A DNA stretch of 64,000 bases from Plantago ovata (lineage: Eukaryota > Streptophyta > Magnoliopsida > Lamiales > Plantaginaceae): the NCBI GenBank assembly GCA_028274465.1, contig CM051456.1, positions 114,009,397 to 114,073,396 of the forward strand, in the 5' to 3' direction. The translations under genes were made by a program, and so were the position numbers. The notes under the pieces were generated by a model that was not told where the DNA came from, did not search any database, and saw only the letters and a list, made by a program, of their open reading frames with translations. Positions 12,520 through 24,187 of this stretch are shown piece by piece. The first letter of the stretch is position 1. The number at the start of each line of letters is the position of its first letter.

Positions 12520-14307
12520 TTTTCTTTATTTATAATCAGCAAGTAGTCTCCGTGTAACAGAATGTTGCTCAGTTGATTGTTGATTATATTCATTCTTTGG
12601 ATATCATTCCAGATATTATTTAGCGCTTTGCTCAAGGATATTTGGTTTAGTTTTGGTTCTCTAATCATTGGGCTGTCCTGTATATCTTCTTAAAAGGAAT
12701 TAGTAGGGCGATGTGACATAATGATCCTCAAGCCTTTAGCAGCTTCTGTTTCGTGCTGAAACTCCCCCCGCGCCCCCCCCCCCCCCCCCCCCCCCCCGTT
12801 TTACTTTTATTAATTGCTTCTGCTTTTATTGAGTAATTCACATGTTTTTCTATTTCTTTACCAGTTTAGGTTCCTTATATATAGGAAATATGATGATTCT
12901 GATCGTTCCCCTCCAGATTTTTGCTTGAATGAAAGCATGTCAGTTAGATTAATTATTTATTTGATCAGTATTGATTGGTTGTGTTAGGCTGTTAGCTACT
13001 CGGTGCTTATCAGAAACGGAGTACGCACAGTAATTTATAGTTATCGGTTGATTAGTTTGGTCGGTCTTGACATTAGCAGCAGGACTACTTGTATTCTTGT
13101 AATTGGATTGAGTGCTTCGTAGTTTGATTACAAGTAGTTGAAGTGACTAAACTGCGTGTGATCTGCCCGCGTTTAAGCCTTAGGCATGCCTGATTTATTC
13201 TGTTCTTGATATAATAAGTTTTTGAAATTGAAGGCCTTTTACCTTTTTTTTTGGTTTACAATATCTTTACAAGGAACCTATAAACAGGTTACATCTTAAA
13301 AACAATTTTTAATTCTGAAAACCTTTTGCATGTCTAGTTTCTAGTTGGTTCATGGCTTATGTGTGTGAGATGCGTCTGATGCCCAATGTTTCTTGCATTC
13401 GGTGGAATTGCTGTTTCTCTGGACTTTTTCAACTGTCACAGCCCCAATTAGACTTTACCAAAGTGCATCTGGATATTAATTGCACTCTTAGTTGCCTGGA
13501 GGCCCGGACGACCCAATACTCTAGGTCTCGGCCCCATAGGTCGGGGTGGGGGGACTTGGGCACTGTCGGAGAGTGTCACTTTAGTGGGTCCCGAGCAGGT
13601 CGGCAGTGTGCCATGGGTATCTCAAATCGTCATGTTTGTTCTCAATTGGGCTTGGATAGAGCCAGGGTGCGAGGCCCAGCCTCGTGTTGTCACTCATGGC
13701 CAAGGCAAGGCAAGGGGACATGGGTATATGATTATGTCATTTGTCCTACCTCCTCTCCTGTTCAGGCACTTGGAGTCGGGCGAGATAGGCGCATATCGTT
13801 TTTACCGTACTTTTGTGGGGCTAGTTCGTCTTGGGTTGTTCATAGAGTGTCAAATATATTCTACCTCATCAAATCAATCGAAACATTCATTTACCCTATA
13901 GGGCTAGTTCGCCTTGAGTTGTTCATAGAGTGTCAAACATATTCTAACTTGACTTCAAGTTTGTTTAGCAGTATAAATTCACTTAATTTGGTGAATTTAG
14001 ACTTTTTGCAAATATTTTTTTTTTTCTATTTCTTTCACGAGTTAGCCTCCGCGAGAGGTCTACTGCGCCTTCGACATTTTCTTTATTTTTTTACTTTTTG
14101 TTGGTGAAAACTGAAAGGTGTATAATAATTCCAGCACTTGTCTAGTTATTGTTGTACTCTAGTCTCCCATTCTACAGAAGTATATACAGCAAAGTTGATT
14201 GACACTGGTATAGTTTTATTTTATTTTCAATTAAATATTCTCATCATGCCAATCTTTTCATTCCCAAATAAAGTAACATGGATTTCATACAAGTCACATG
14301 AGATATG
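12520..14307. other. ESV1 3' flank with C25 tract and duplicated spacer
   Basis: Contains the ESV1 3' UTR and spacer. A pure run of 25 C occupies 12773-12797, preceded by CCCCCCGCG. A direct duplication of about 50 bp around GGGCTAGTTCG begins at about 13818 and again at 13901. The ORF across 13352-14107 has no recognisable domain and runs through this duplication. Confidence 0.45.
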
Positions 14308-14381
14308 AGACTTTGTCCTTTGCTACCCCTTCACTTATGCCTTCAGACTTTGTCCTTTGCTACCCCTTCACTTGTGCCTTC
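14308..14381 (+). repeat. Two-copy 37-bp tandem repeat
   Basis: Copies at 14308-14344 and 14345-14381 differ by a single base (TTATGCC versus TTGTGCC). The repeat ends just before the left target duplication of the Mutator-like element at 14397. Confidence 0.85.
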
Positions 14382-14396
14382 ATTTGTGCACATATG

Positions 14397-15701
14397 GGCA
14401 AAATTTTATTTTTGGTACTCCTGAACTGAATGGTACCTCGCCAATTTAGTTACTCCAAAATGTCACCGTTCAATTTAGGTACTCCACAATAACACCATGT
14501 CCAATTTAGGTACTCCGGTTAAATTTTCGATGGTCAAATCGAAAAACACAATTTTGACTTTAAAAAAATGGAAATAAATTCAGGACACGTGGCGTGTTTC
14601 TATTGGTTCTAACTTATTTTTTGTTTTAAAAACTTTTTATTGTGTTTTAAAATTGTAAAAAATATCAAACAATATAAATATATTTTAAAATTATTAATAA
14701 ATATTAAAAAAATGAAAAAAAAATGAAAAAATATTTAAAAATTATTTTAAATAAAAATATTTAATTTTTTTAAAATATTCAATATATAAAAAGGGAAAAA
14801 AATATCGGTCAAGTTTTGAAAGCTCATTGCAAGGACTTGTTGGCTAGCCTTATTGATCCTTCTGGTTGTTTAGCTTTATTAGCGCCTTTATACTGTTTTG
14901 TCCTTGTCCCAAACTTTGATTAGGTAGAGTTTGGTGTTGTATCACCACGTTTGACCACTTTTTGGGTCCGACTTGTTCTAGATTTATTAGTTTTTTGTAA
15001 GCAAACATTTAATATTTCTTATGCTCTCTTTACAATTACTGAATTTCTTTTGCCGTTTCAAAAAAAAAATTCGACTTTTGGCATGTTAAACTTCTTCTTT
15101 GTGTACCATTGGCAGTAATATGTAATGAAGTTAGTGATTGTTATTCTTTTTCTTGTATATTTTATCTTTGTGTAGTTTGTAAAATTTTAAGAGAAATTGA
15201 GATTTTCAACACTCGGTAAATTAAAAATATAGTTTGTTTTAAAAAAAAAAGTATTCTAGTAATTTTTCTAAATTTAAAAAAACAAAATTGCAATTTTTTT
15301 ATTTTCTTTTTCGAATTTTGTTTTTTTTTCCCCATTTTTTATATATTAATATTATTTTTTATTTTTTATTAAAATATTTTTTTAGAATATTTTTTAAATT
15401 TTTTTAATATTTATTAATAATTTTAAAATGATTTTATATTTTTTAATATTTTTTTACAATTTTAAAACATAATTAAAAAATTTTAAACGAAAAAATGAAC
15501 GAGAACCAATAGAATCACGCCAAGTGTCCTCAATTTAATTTTCATTTTATTTTTTAAAGTCAAAATTGTGTTTTCCGGTTTGACCAATCAGTTGACCGTA
15601 GTAACTAAATTGGATATCGTGTTATTGTGAAGTACTAAATTGAACGATGACATTTGGAGTACCTAAATTGGCGAGATAGGAATAAAAAATAAAATTTTGC
15701 C
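14397..15701. mobile_element. Mutator-like non-autonomous element with long TIRs
   Basis: About 1305 bp. Inverted termini GGCAAAATTTTATTTTT / AAAAATAAAATTTTGCC extend inward for roughly 200-250 bp on each side. Each TIR contains three spaced copies of a CAATTTAGGTACTCC-like word or its reverse complement. A 9-bp flanking repeat, GCACATATG on the left (14388-14396) and GCACATGTG on the right (from 15703, after one spacer base), differs at one position. Long TIRs plus a 9-bp target duplication are the signature of MULEs. The AT-rich interior has no transposase; about 14810-15060 is an unidentified less AT-rich segment. Confidence 0.75.
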
Positions 15702-16074
15702 AGCACATGTGCAACAACAATACCATCCCACAGATCTCAATATCCTGAATCATCCAAGACAGACTCCATTTTCATTTTTGAGTATATTCCGGAAAGGGTT
15801 TATTATATTTGTGGCACTCGCAAGTCTCAACCAATTAAACGTGCAACTAATATAAGCTTATTTTCTTATTATTTCTATACTTATCTCAACTCTTGAAATG
15901 CAACTTGATGCATATATTTAATATGTTAAGTTGACTTGATATGTCACAATTCATTAATTTTTCTGCACCTAACCTTTTAAGTCCCAAATAGTCCGCGTCC
16001 CCCCTCATGCCAAGAACTTCGGTTAGTTTAAACATTAGTTACCTTATACTCAAACGTTAGGATAATTAATTATT

Positions 16075-16314
16075 ACTACCTCCATTTCATTAATAACTTT
16101 CTAAGGGGAATATTCATCTCGACCTTTGACCATGTATAAGTCCTAAATTACAGTAAAGAAAAATATAATAAAATTATATTATGCAATTAAATAGAGTATA
16201 TTTGCATAATCAAATTTTAATTTATATTGATACAGTTTAATTTAAAAGTTACGCGTGATCAAAGGTCGCGATGAATAGTTACCTTAGGAAGTTCTTAATG
16301 AAACGGAGGAAGTA
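16075..16314. mobile_element. Stowaway-like MITE
   Basis: Inverted ends: left CTACCTCCATTTCATTAATA and right TTAATGAAACGGAGGAAGTA, about 240 bp apart, with GACCTTTGAC and its inverted counterpart near each end. TA dinucleotides flank the ends. This CTCC-start, TA-target form is typical of Tc1/mariner-derived Stowaway elements. Confidence 0.7.
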
Positions 16315-16625
16315 AAAGTTAGATGTATACTACAACAATGGGTGGTAGGTAGAATGATTGATCGTAATCTCTCTGTACCACCATATTTTATCAATTTTAA
16401 CTTCTTTTATTTTATCAATCGTATTCAACTTATTTATAAATTACTCGTAAATTATAATAATGATTATATATATAATGAAAATTTAAAATCTACATTCTCA
16501 TGATATAATTTAGCTAAAAATTTACCATTGTAATTTAAGATCAATTTGTGAATAAAGTCGAACACTGTTAACTAAGAAATGAATAATTTAAAATGGGACA
16601 CAGATAATACATCCATTTTATAGAT

Positions 16626-17336
16626 GTTAGGGGTTTAACCTAGCATGGACTGTTTCATGGAACCGGCGGTTTCTGGTTCCATTTCACCATATATGAATAT
16701 ATGAAGAACCACCGTAACCGTAATTGACGGTTAGGTTCACGGTTCCTGAACCGACGGTTATGGTTCTAAAATTGACCGTTCCCGGTTCTTGGATAAAAAA
16801 ATTTCTTTTTCTTTTTTCGTTTTTCTTTTCAGATGTTGTGATTAGAGTTTTCTCACTCTAGTTAATAGAATAACATCCCTAATTACCTTAGAGACTCTAA
16901 TATAATTATAGTTGTTCCTCTAATAAGAGTACTAACTTTAATTACTGAGATTAATTATAGTTGTTACAATTTAACTCTAATTCCTCCTAGTAATTACATC
17001 TTCTTATTATTCATACTTTTTTTATTATTATTATACTAATTATATCTAATCACTTACACTAATTTGTGTAAAGTTAGGATATTTAAACTCTAATTAATAG
17101 AGTCTAACAACTCTAATTAACCATGTATCCAGTCGGCTCCACGGTTCTTGAACCTACGGTTCCTAGAACCATGAAACCGTCCGGTTCCTCACGGTTCCAT
17201 AAATGATGGATCTGTAACCGTAACCGTTCAAGACGGAACGATTACGGTTCTAAAACCAAAACCGTCAATACAGTCCGGTTCTCAATTCTCGGTTCTATTT
17301 GGTCGGGTCTAATTTAACCACCGCAACACCCTCTAA
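16626..17336. mobile_element. hAT-like element with AACCGG-rich subterminal repeats
   Basis: Both ends carry many copies of GGTTCC, AACCGT and ACGGTT in both orientations. The ends read TAGGGGTTTAACC on the left and ACACCCTCTA on the right. TATAGAT flanks both sides (16619-16625 and 17337-17343). The interior is AT-rich without an ORF. The terminal bases and target repeat fit hAT, but exact ends are approximate. Confidence 0.6.
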
Positions 17337-17343
17337 TATAGAT

Positions 17344-17970
17344 AGTGGACTCCATGTGTAAATCTCATCTCTCTATTAGAGAATGTCACAGTGATCAAGT
17401 TACTAACGTCTAATAAATGGAGTACATGCTAGCGTCAAATGTTTATAAAATTCTTTAACGTGGACATCTTTTACGTAGAAAGTTTGAAAACTTGAATTCT
17501 AAATTCATAAATAAACTTCCATTTTACTGTTGAACAAATCAAACTTAAAATATCCATGATAGATCTATGACAGGTACTAACATAAAATGCCAACACGTAG
17601 CACGTCCCTTTCATCTCGTCCATTCATCTTCTTGTTCACAAAACAAAAATATTCACCCTCCTTTTCATCATTTAAGAATAAAGCTACCAAAACTCAACCT
17701 TTTTCCTTTTGCAAAAAGAAGCCACACAAATTCCAACCTTCTGCATAATGCTACTACTCCCAACAATTCTCATATAAAATCTCCAAACAAATTCCTGAAA
17801 CCAAACCAACCAAAAACCGTTTCCATTCCATTCCAATCCAAATTTAAAAAAAAAACCATTGAAAAATCCGTACAACTTTTGTTCCCACCTTGTTGTAATT
17901 AGTTGTAACCTCATCATTATCATTGTACTTATATTATATGCCCCTCACTATAGCTCATAAATCCACACAA
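17344..17970. other. Promoter-proximal region of the DUF7796 gene
   Basis: Non-coding. The ORF at 17567-17902 is Asn, Pro and Lys-rich low complexity without a domain and is not supported as a gene. Confidence 0.4.
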
Positions 17971-17975
17971 AAACC

Positions 17976-17982
17976 TATAAAA
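17976..17982 (+). promoter_or_regulatory. TATA box of the DUF7796 gene
   Basis: TATAAAA lies 62 bases before the start codon at 18038, a position that would place transcription start near 18005-18015 and give a very short leader. Confidence 0.6.
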
Positions 17983-18030
17983 CCCAGACAGATCATGCCC
18001 TTCATGATTGACACTTAATATTTGATTCCA

Positions 18031-18057
18031 ATGCAAGATGAACAACAACAACAATAA
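18031..18057 (+). other. Out-of-frame ORF overlapping the DUF7796 start
   Basis: An ATG 7 bases before the main ATG opens an 8-residue ORF (MQDEQQQQ) that ends inside the first codons of the main ORF. A second short ORF lies at 17995-18018. Only the nearer one is likely to be on the transcript if the TATA assignment is right. Confidence 0.45.
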
Positions 18058-21000
18058 TAACAACAATCCGTCATCAAAGATCCTGACCCATTTCCCAAAA
18101 CGGGTCGTGGATCTCGACTACCGGATCCTCCTCCTCCTCCTCACGTCGGTCACCCTCATCACCTACGTCTCCATCTCTTCCTCCACAACCCCTGCATCAT
18201 TAATCTCATACGTTTCCAATTTTGCCCATCTCAACTCCATATTACAAACCCATGATGACGCCGCCACCAATTCAGACCCACCACCACCAGAGAATCTTCA
18301 AAAGGCCAGAATAGCGGTCTGTATGGTGGGCGGGGCACGGAGGTTCGAGCTAACTGGGCCCTCCATTATCGACAGGATTCTCAACGTTTACAATAATTCG
18401 GATCTCTTTGTTCATAGCCCATTGGACTCAAATGCTTACAAGTATGTGTTGCTGAATGACGCGCCTAGAATTGCGGCGGTTAAGATATTTGAACCAAAGC
18501 AGATTCCGGTTACTGATGCGGCCGCGCGTGTTCTCACCGCTAGCAACTCGCCCAATGGTGTACAGGTACTAACTAGTACTCTTATTATGTTTGATTAATT
18601 ATATTAATTTTGTGTTGGTGATCTTTCAATTTAAGTCCTTAGTTATGGAAATACAATTTCGGTGTATTGCTGTTTATTTGAAAACAGGGTAATGTTAGGT
18701 TGCCTTTTTTGAATACTCGTTTTTTTAGATTGTTTACGTATTACTTTGGCAAATTTTTATTATCAAACTCGTACAACCCTCATAAAAAAATACCGTTCCA
18801 AAAGTAAACGCATACCACCTAGAGTATGTTGGTTAATGGTTAGTTTAATTGATTGTATTGCTCACCAACTTTTGCAATGGAAAAGCAGAAAATTGCATTA
18901 ATTGTTATTCTGGGAGGTTCAAGTGTTTGTCTTTCTTTCCTTTGAAGACATTGGAGAAGTTCATGTTTTAGGTATGTTTGTCTGTGTCTGGTGGTTAGTT
19001 AGTTAACCAGTCGTTGAACGGTTCTCGTTTCTTTCGTTCTTTAATGGAGAAAATGAAGTTTTCCTCCTATTTTCTAAGCAGCATTTGTTGAAATTGCACA
19101 TGATGTCATAGGATGAAGTAGTGTAATGTTTTAGTGTTGATTAATGATTACTCAGTTTTGGTTTCAAATTTCTAATATTTACATCATGGTTTTTAGACTT
19201 TGACACATTGGGTTGAAGTTTATTGTCTTCCTCTAGTTGCATTAGGTTAGACTTATTCCACATGGTTGTACTTGTAGTCTTTGAATTTTTCCAGCCATAC
19301 TTTAGGTCTTCATTAATGGTTAATTAATTGGGTAACTCAGTATTAATCATCACTTGTTATCTATGGCCTGCAGATAGGAATAGGATTGTAGGTTTTTGAT
19401 TGTTGATAGATGACAGGTTACTTGCCTTAACAACTCAGTTCCCCTGTCTAAAAGTAAAGAAAACTAGCCAAAAGTCTTGGATAATCAATAAATATTTGAG
19501 CAAATATAGTAACTGTATACTCTTTACAGAAGCAATTATCCTAAATTTCCATTCCAAGCTTCAATTAATATATCCTTAACTAGTTTTTCTCTTTTCTTGA
19601 TCGAATATAGTAGCAAATTTATTGGCTAACAATGTTTAGGAAATTTAACTCGTTGGATTTAGGTGTGTCATGCAAATTAGTTCTTGAAAGCCTTTTGTTT
19701 CTTTCTTGGAGAATACGTCAACAATAATGAACCAACATACCGGCAGGAATAATTTTGAAGTTCTATTTGTGTGATGTATCCTCTTCAGATGCATGCCTTG
19801 TTTCTAGTTGGTTCATGCACTTTTGGCTTCTACTTGATGTCCGATAGATTTTCTTTTCGCATTGGTGCAATTGCCGTCTTCCAGTTACATGTTTCTTTGG
19901 CCTTTTCTGCGGCAGGACTTATTTGATTCAGCTTGCATTAATTGTGAGTTCCTAATAAACTGATAGATTGGGTTATGATTTTTCCATTTTTGCCAGCCAG
20001 TGTCATAATTTGAAAGGCACACTCATTCCATGTTAGGTGATTAAATAGGTGAGGCATGCTTATTTATAAGCACTTTTTGGCTGGCAAAGCTTTTGCTTTT
20101 ACATGAAAATCGAAATCTATAAATTTTGCATAATTTTATAGTTTAGCTGCTGTGGTCCAACTGCATTAAGTTTCTTGTTAATCTTACATTCTTACTTACT
20201 CTATTGGTTATTGGAACCAGTTTACAGTTTATCTGCCCTTCTTATTCAATGCGTGAAAATCACAAATTATATTTTAAAAAAAAAAAAAGAAAAAGAAGAA
20301 GAGAAATCCTCTTCTACATTTTGTGATAGCTGCAGCTGCAGGTTGCTCACTAAGGTGAAATTACTGTTAGGTAACATAAAGAATTTCAATCCGTACGTTT
20401 TGGTAGTTGTAACAACTCGAATATTCGCTGGATGCTTAATGTTAGTGTTCTTTAATCAGACATTGTTGTAGGTGTCTGATGATTTAGTATTAATCTTATT
20501 AAATGATAATATCATTAATACTTGATCTCATTGGACTGAAATCTGAATGATCAAGGTCAGCCATGTCATGTGCATTAGCCATTAGTGATCTGCCTAAGGG
20601 TACATTAGTCAGACATTCTTTAATCACACATGTTTTGATCACTAGTGATCTGCCTGAGGGTACATTAGTCATTTTGTTGATCAATCCTTCTCTTATTTTG
20701 CAGGGCTTGTTGCAATACTTTAACCTGGTAGAGGGATGCCTAACCATGATAAATTCATATCAGCAACAGAATAACTTTACTTACGACTGGATCATTCGCA
20801 GTCGGGTTGATGGATACTGGTCCAGCTCATTATCCCCGGAAGACTTTGTTCCGGGCAAGTACTTGGTACCACCTGGTTCATCTTACAATGGCCTAAACGA
20901 TAGGTTTGGAGTAGGCGACTACAACACCTCAGTTGTTGCGCTCTCGAGACTCTCCTTGATTCCTCAACTCGACGCAGCCAAGCTGACACAGCTCAACTCG

Positions 21001-21477
21001 GAATCCGCTTTCAAGGCCCAGTTCACGACCCAAAATGTCACATACGTCACCAGACGCTTACCGTTCTGCGTCGTATCGGATCGAAAATATGGCTACCCTC
21101 CAAGCCGATTCGGAGTGCCTGTGGCCGCACTATCCAGTCGAGGCCCACTTAGCGGTGCTAAATGCAGGCCTTGTAAGCCGGTGTGTAGTGGATCCTGTGT
21201 TGGGCCTATTATGAATGTGCTATACAAAGGATGGAGCTGGACTGAGTGGGCCAATAACACATTAGAACTTTGCGACGCACACGGGGAGTGGGAGGATGGC
21301 TGGGAGAAGTTATTCGATAAGGTGGCCGGGAAGAGGTTAGCCGCTGCGAGAAAGAACACTTGGGCCTTGACCATGGATCAGTGTGTTGATGGATTTGATA
21401 GATTGCGGAAACGAACTGCCGTGTGGGATGGGCCGCAGCCTGCTGATATTTGCAGACTGGGCTTGAAGCCAAGGTGA
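18038..21477 (+). CDS. DUF7796-family type II membrane protein
   Basis: Two exons, 18038-18565 and 20704-21477, join in phase to 433 aa. The N-terminus is an Asn homopolymer from an AAC/AAT microsatellite. A hydrophobic segment follows at about residues 29-47 (ILLLLLTSVTLITYVSIS), then a lumenal domain. Conserved blocks: RIAVCMVGGARRFELTGPSI, DLFVHSPLD, GLLQYFNLVEGCLTMI, YDWIIRSRVDGYW, GLNDRFGVGDYNTS, SGAKCRPCKPVC and GWSWTEW. These match the plant family often labelled calcium ion-binding or DUF7796 (Arabidopsis At4g12700, At2g04280 from memory). Several N-x-S/T sites fit a secretory protein. The RSRVDGYW stretch recalls glycosyltransferase folds, but activity is not established. The 2.1-kb intron contains a 70-bp-spaced duplication of GTGATCTGCCT near 20587 and 20646. 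Confidence 0.88.
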
Positions 21478-22411
21478 CTGTAGGGTGCAAAGAGAGTCAT
21501 GCTAAGAGAACAGATTGTAGAGAATTTTTCTTGATTTTTTTTTTTTCTATCATAAAAGTATAGCATTTTTAGGATGACATCAGTGATTGATGTCGTATAC
21601 ACTATATATACAGAGCGCGCACACACATTTGGACAATAGAATGAGCATCATCAACTCGAGATTTCACCACGCTGCATCAAACTCGATTGAAAATATTATC
21701 CTAGTGTTTTGACAGGGTTTTGGAAGTGGAATTGGATTTTGGATCTTAGTTGGGAGTTCAGTTTTCAATGAAAGTTGTGTTTTTCTTATTGAATTTTCTT
21801 GAGTATTTTTTTGGAGAGTATCATCTCCCATAGTACTTACGTACTGTATATTGTTTTAAAATTCTAAAGAATATTGTTTCAATATTAATTAAAAGGGTAT
21901 GTTTAGAAAAGGAAAGGATTAGGGATGGAAAATCCTACTAATATAAAAAAAGGAAAAGGTATTTAAGATAAATTAGGAATGGAGTGAGAAATGTACGTAT
22001 ATATACATTGACTTTTCCTCTGAAGTCAATGTGTGTATATATATATATACACTCCATATGTACATATGTAAGAAATATATATACTCCATATATGTACATA
22101 TGTACGTATATATACATTGACTTTTTCTCTGTTTGTGGTGAATAGGCTCTGAAGTCGATCGGTACGTAGGAGAAAACAGAAGTTTATCGATTCAGGTACC
22201 TGATGACCGGTGTGTGGTGGGATCGGAGCTGAGGGTCATTCTTCGGACAGGTTAGGTTGGTTTTAAATCTTTCAATTTGATTCGATTGTTAGTTTCCTGG
22301 CATAAGGGAAAGGCTCTTGGCTTTTGATTATTCATAGCTTTCACAGCAGCAAATCGATCCGATTCCGAGTATAGTTAATTGTTCAATTGTTATTTATTAT
22401 TATTATTTCCG
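21478..22411. other. Spacer upstream of the F-box gene
   Basis: Non-coding. A direct repeat GTACGTATATATACATTGAC occurs near 21993 and again near 22102, separated by TA and CATATGTACATATG-type alternating sequence. Confidence 0.5.
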
Positions 22412-22501
22412 ATGGAGAAAGAAAGGTGCTACCGTGGTGGTGGTGGTTTAGGAGACGGTGTGATGAAACGTCGTCGTTTTTTTTGTCTGAGTCACATATG
22501 A
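22412..22501 (+). other. 29-codon upstream ORF ending on the F-box start codon
   Basis: An ATG at 22412 opens MEKERCYRGGGG...FFCLSHI and stops with TGA at 22499-22501. The F-box ATG is 22498-22500, so the two share ATGA. This is the arrangement used for termination-reinitiation. Whether the leader begins upstream of 22412 is not shown by sequence. Confidence 0.55.
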
Positions 22502-23697
22502 AGAAGAATGATTTGAATTTGTTATTGCCTGATGATTTGGTGATTGAGATTTTGGAGTGGTTGCCTGTCAAATCACTAGTTCGGTTCAAGTGCGTCACCA
22601 AGCATTGGTCAGCTCTCTTCAAAACTCGAGCTTTTCTACACAATCACCGCCGCAAACAGGGGAGTAAAGCTACCATGTTGCTCGTCAGGCGTCTCTTGCC
22701 TCCCCCAGAGTTTGATCCTAATAAGGACGACTTGTTCTCCTTTCACAACTTAGATTCCCCTCGAACACTTGTCCTAGATTCCTTATCAATAACCTTTCTT
22801 AAAGATATAGCCCAATGTGACACTATTCCTGGGAATGTAAATCTTATTGGCTCCTGCAATGGCATTGTCTTCATCATGTATGCCAAGAAATTTATCTTGT
22901 GCAATCCAGCATTGCGTGAGTTCAAGATTCTCCCACCTTTTTCCTCGTCCTCCTCCTGTCGTCGTCCTATGGGACTATTGAAAGCTGTTGGCTTTGGCGT
23001 TACTTCTTGTGGTCATGATTTCAAGTTTGTTGTCATGCATAATGTTTTTGATGGAAGGCATCGTTGGGGCCAGAATTGTTGGTCTTACATACCCTCTGCC
23101 ATCATGGTCCATGTATACAGCTCAAAAACCGACTCCTGGAAGCAAATTGATGATGCTCCACTCATTCCTACTTTTCAGTTTATTAAAGATGTAGTCTTTG
23201 TCAACGGTGCTTGTCACTGGCTTGGACGCACATTTTCAGATGTTAACTGCAGGATGATGCTACTTTCATTGGATATGGACTCTGAGGTTTTCAGACAGTT
23301 GGAGTTACCTGATTCTTTATGTAAACTTGACATTGCCACCATATTGACGCCCATTGTCCTGCATGAGTGTCTTGGCCTTCTTATTTCGTATTATGGGGGA
23401 GAAACTATTGACGTGTGGGTGATGAAGGAATACGACATCAAGGAGTCGTGGACCAAAACGGTTGTAATAAGTCCAAAGCCAACTACTTCGGACTTCTTGC
23501 CTTGGAAGAATGATATTTTCATAATAGATGAACCCCTATACGGCCTACCACCAGGTGATATATTGGATGAACAATGTAATGGGCAATTGACATCTATTTC
23601 TTTGCACACGAAGGAGGAAAAAGAATTCCAAGTCTATGGGTTTCAGTATTCCATGCGGGTGCTCATACACGATGAGATCTTAGTCAGTTTAAACTAG
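22498..23697 (+). CDS. F-box protein with FBA/kelch-like associated domain
   Basis: A single exon of 399 aa. The first ATG in this frame is 22498; sequence upstream stays open but has no in-frame ATG. The F-box begins at once: LLLPDDLVIEILEWLPVKSL, VRFKCVTKHWSALFKTRAFL (about residues 6-46), the surface that binds SKP1/ASK in an SCF ubiquitin ligase. The rest has features of the F-box-associated interaction domain: LIGSCNGIVFI, LCNPALREFKILP, GFGVTSCGHDFKFVV, VYSSKTDSWKQID, VFVNGACHWLGR, ISYYGGETIDVWVMKEYDIKESWTK. This type numbers in the hundreds per plant genome, with substrate unknown. No frame disruptions, so it appears intact. Confidence 0.9.
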   Translation: MKKNDLNLLLPDDLVIEILEWLPVKSLVRFKCVTKHWSALFKTRAFLHNHRRKQGSKATMLLVRRLLPPPEFDPNKDDLFSFHNLDSPRTLVLDSLSITFLKDIAQCDTIPGNVNLIGSCNGIVFIMYAKKFILCNPALREFKILPPFSSSSSCRRPMGLLKAVGFGVTSCGHDFKFVVMHNVFDGRHRWGQNCWSYIPSAIMVHVYSSKTDSWKQIDDAPLIPTFQFIKDVVFVNGACHWLGRTFSDVNCRMMLLSLDMDSEVFRQLELPDSLCKLDIATILTPIVLHECLGLLISYYGGETIDVWVMKEYDIKESWTKTVVISPKPTTSDFLPWKNDIFIIDEPLYGLPPGDILDEQCNGQLTSISLHTKEEKEFQVYGFQYSMRVLIHDEILVSLN

Positions 23698-24187
23698 TCA
23701 ATTTTGCTACTTTGTTATTTCACATGTATCATGAGATTTAAGTTACGCTGCTGGTAAGAGATTGTAGACAGTTATTTATTGAAACTCATTCCCATTCAGA
23801 ATCTGAATTATAATATTGTTTGTAAAAGTCATTCCCATTCACAATCTGAATTATTTATTGTTTGTACGCATTTGAATTGAACTGATGCTTGTTTTTGGAT
23901 CATTTAGCATTAATTTTTTAAGTTAATATGGTGAAATATGCACTGTTCATCATCTGACTGGGTGTGTCTGCTACCCCAAATTTTCTATATAATAAACACC
24001 TAATTATTTATTATAATTTATGAATTGAAAACTATTGAAACTACGTACATATAATTATGAACGTAGGTATACGTGTTTGTTTGTGTAAATTTCCGAATAT
24101 TTTTAGGGGAAAAATACATAAATAAATCAATAACCAACATTAATTACAAAAAAAGCAATCTTAATAAGTCAATTACCAAATGCTCGC
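23698..24187. other. F-box gene 3' flank
   Basis: Non-coding AT-rich DNA with a short duplication of CATTCCCATTCA(G/C)AATCTGAATTAT at about 23788 and 23829. Confidence 0.4.

Noticed and set aside
13352-14107. Long plus-strand ORF of 251 codons
   Set aside because: No domain, unusual composition, and it runs through a direct duplication in non-coding spacer. Open frame is probably by chance in GC-richer DNA.
17567-17902. ORF of 111 codons upstream of DUF7796
   Set aside because: Low-complexity Asn, Pro and Lys translation of an A/C-rich promoter stretch; no domain.
22387-22497. N-terminal extension of the F-box protein
   Set aside because: The frame is open but has no ATG; it begins only with TTG. 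The F-box motif starts right after the ATG at 22498.
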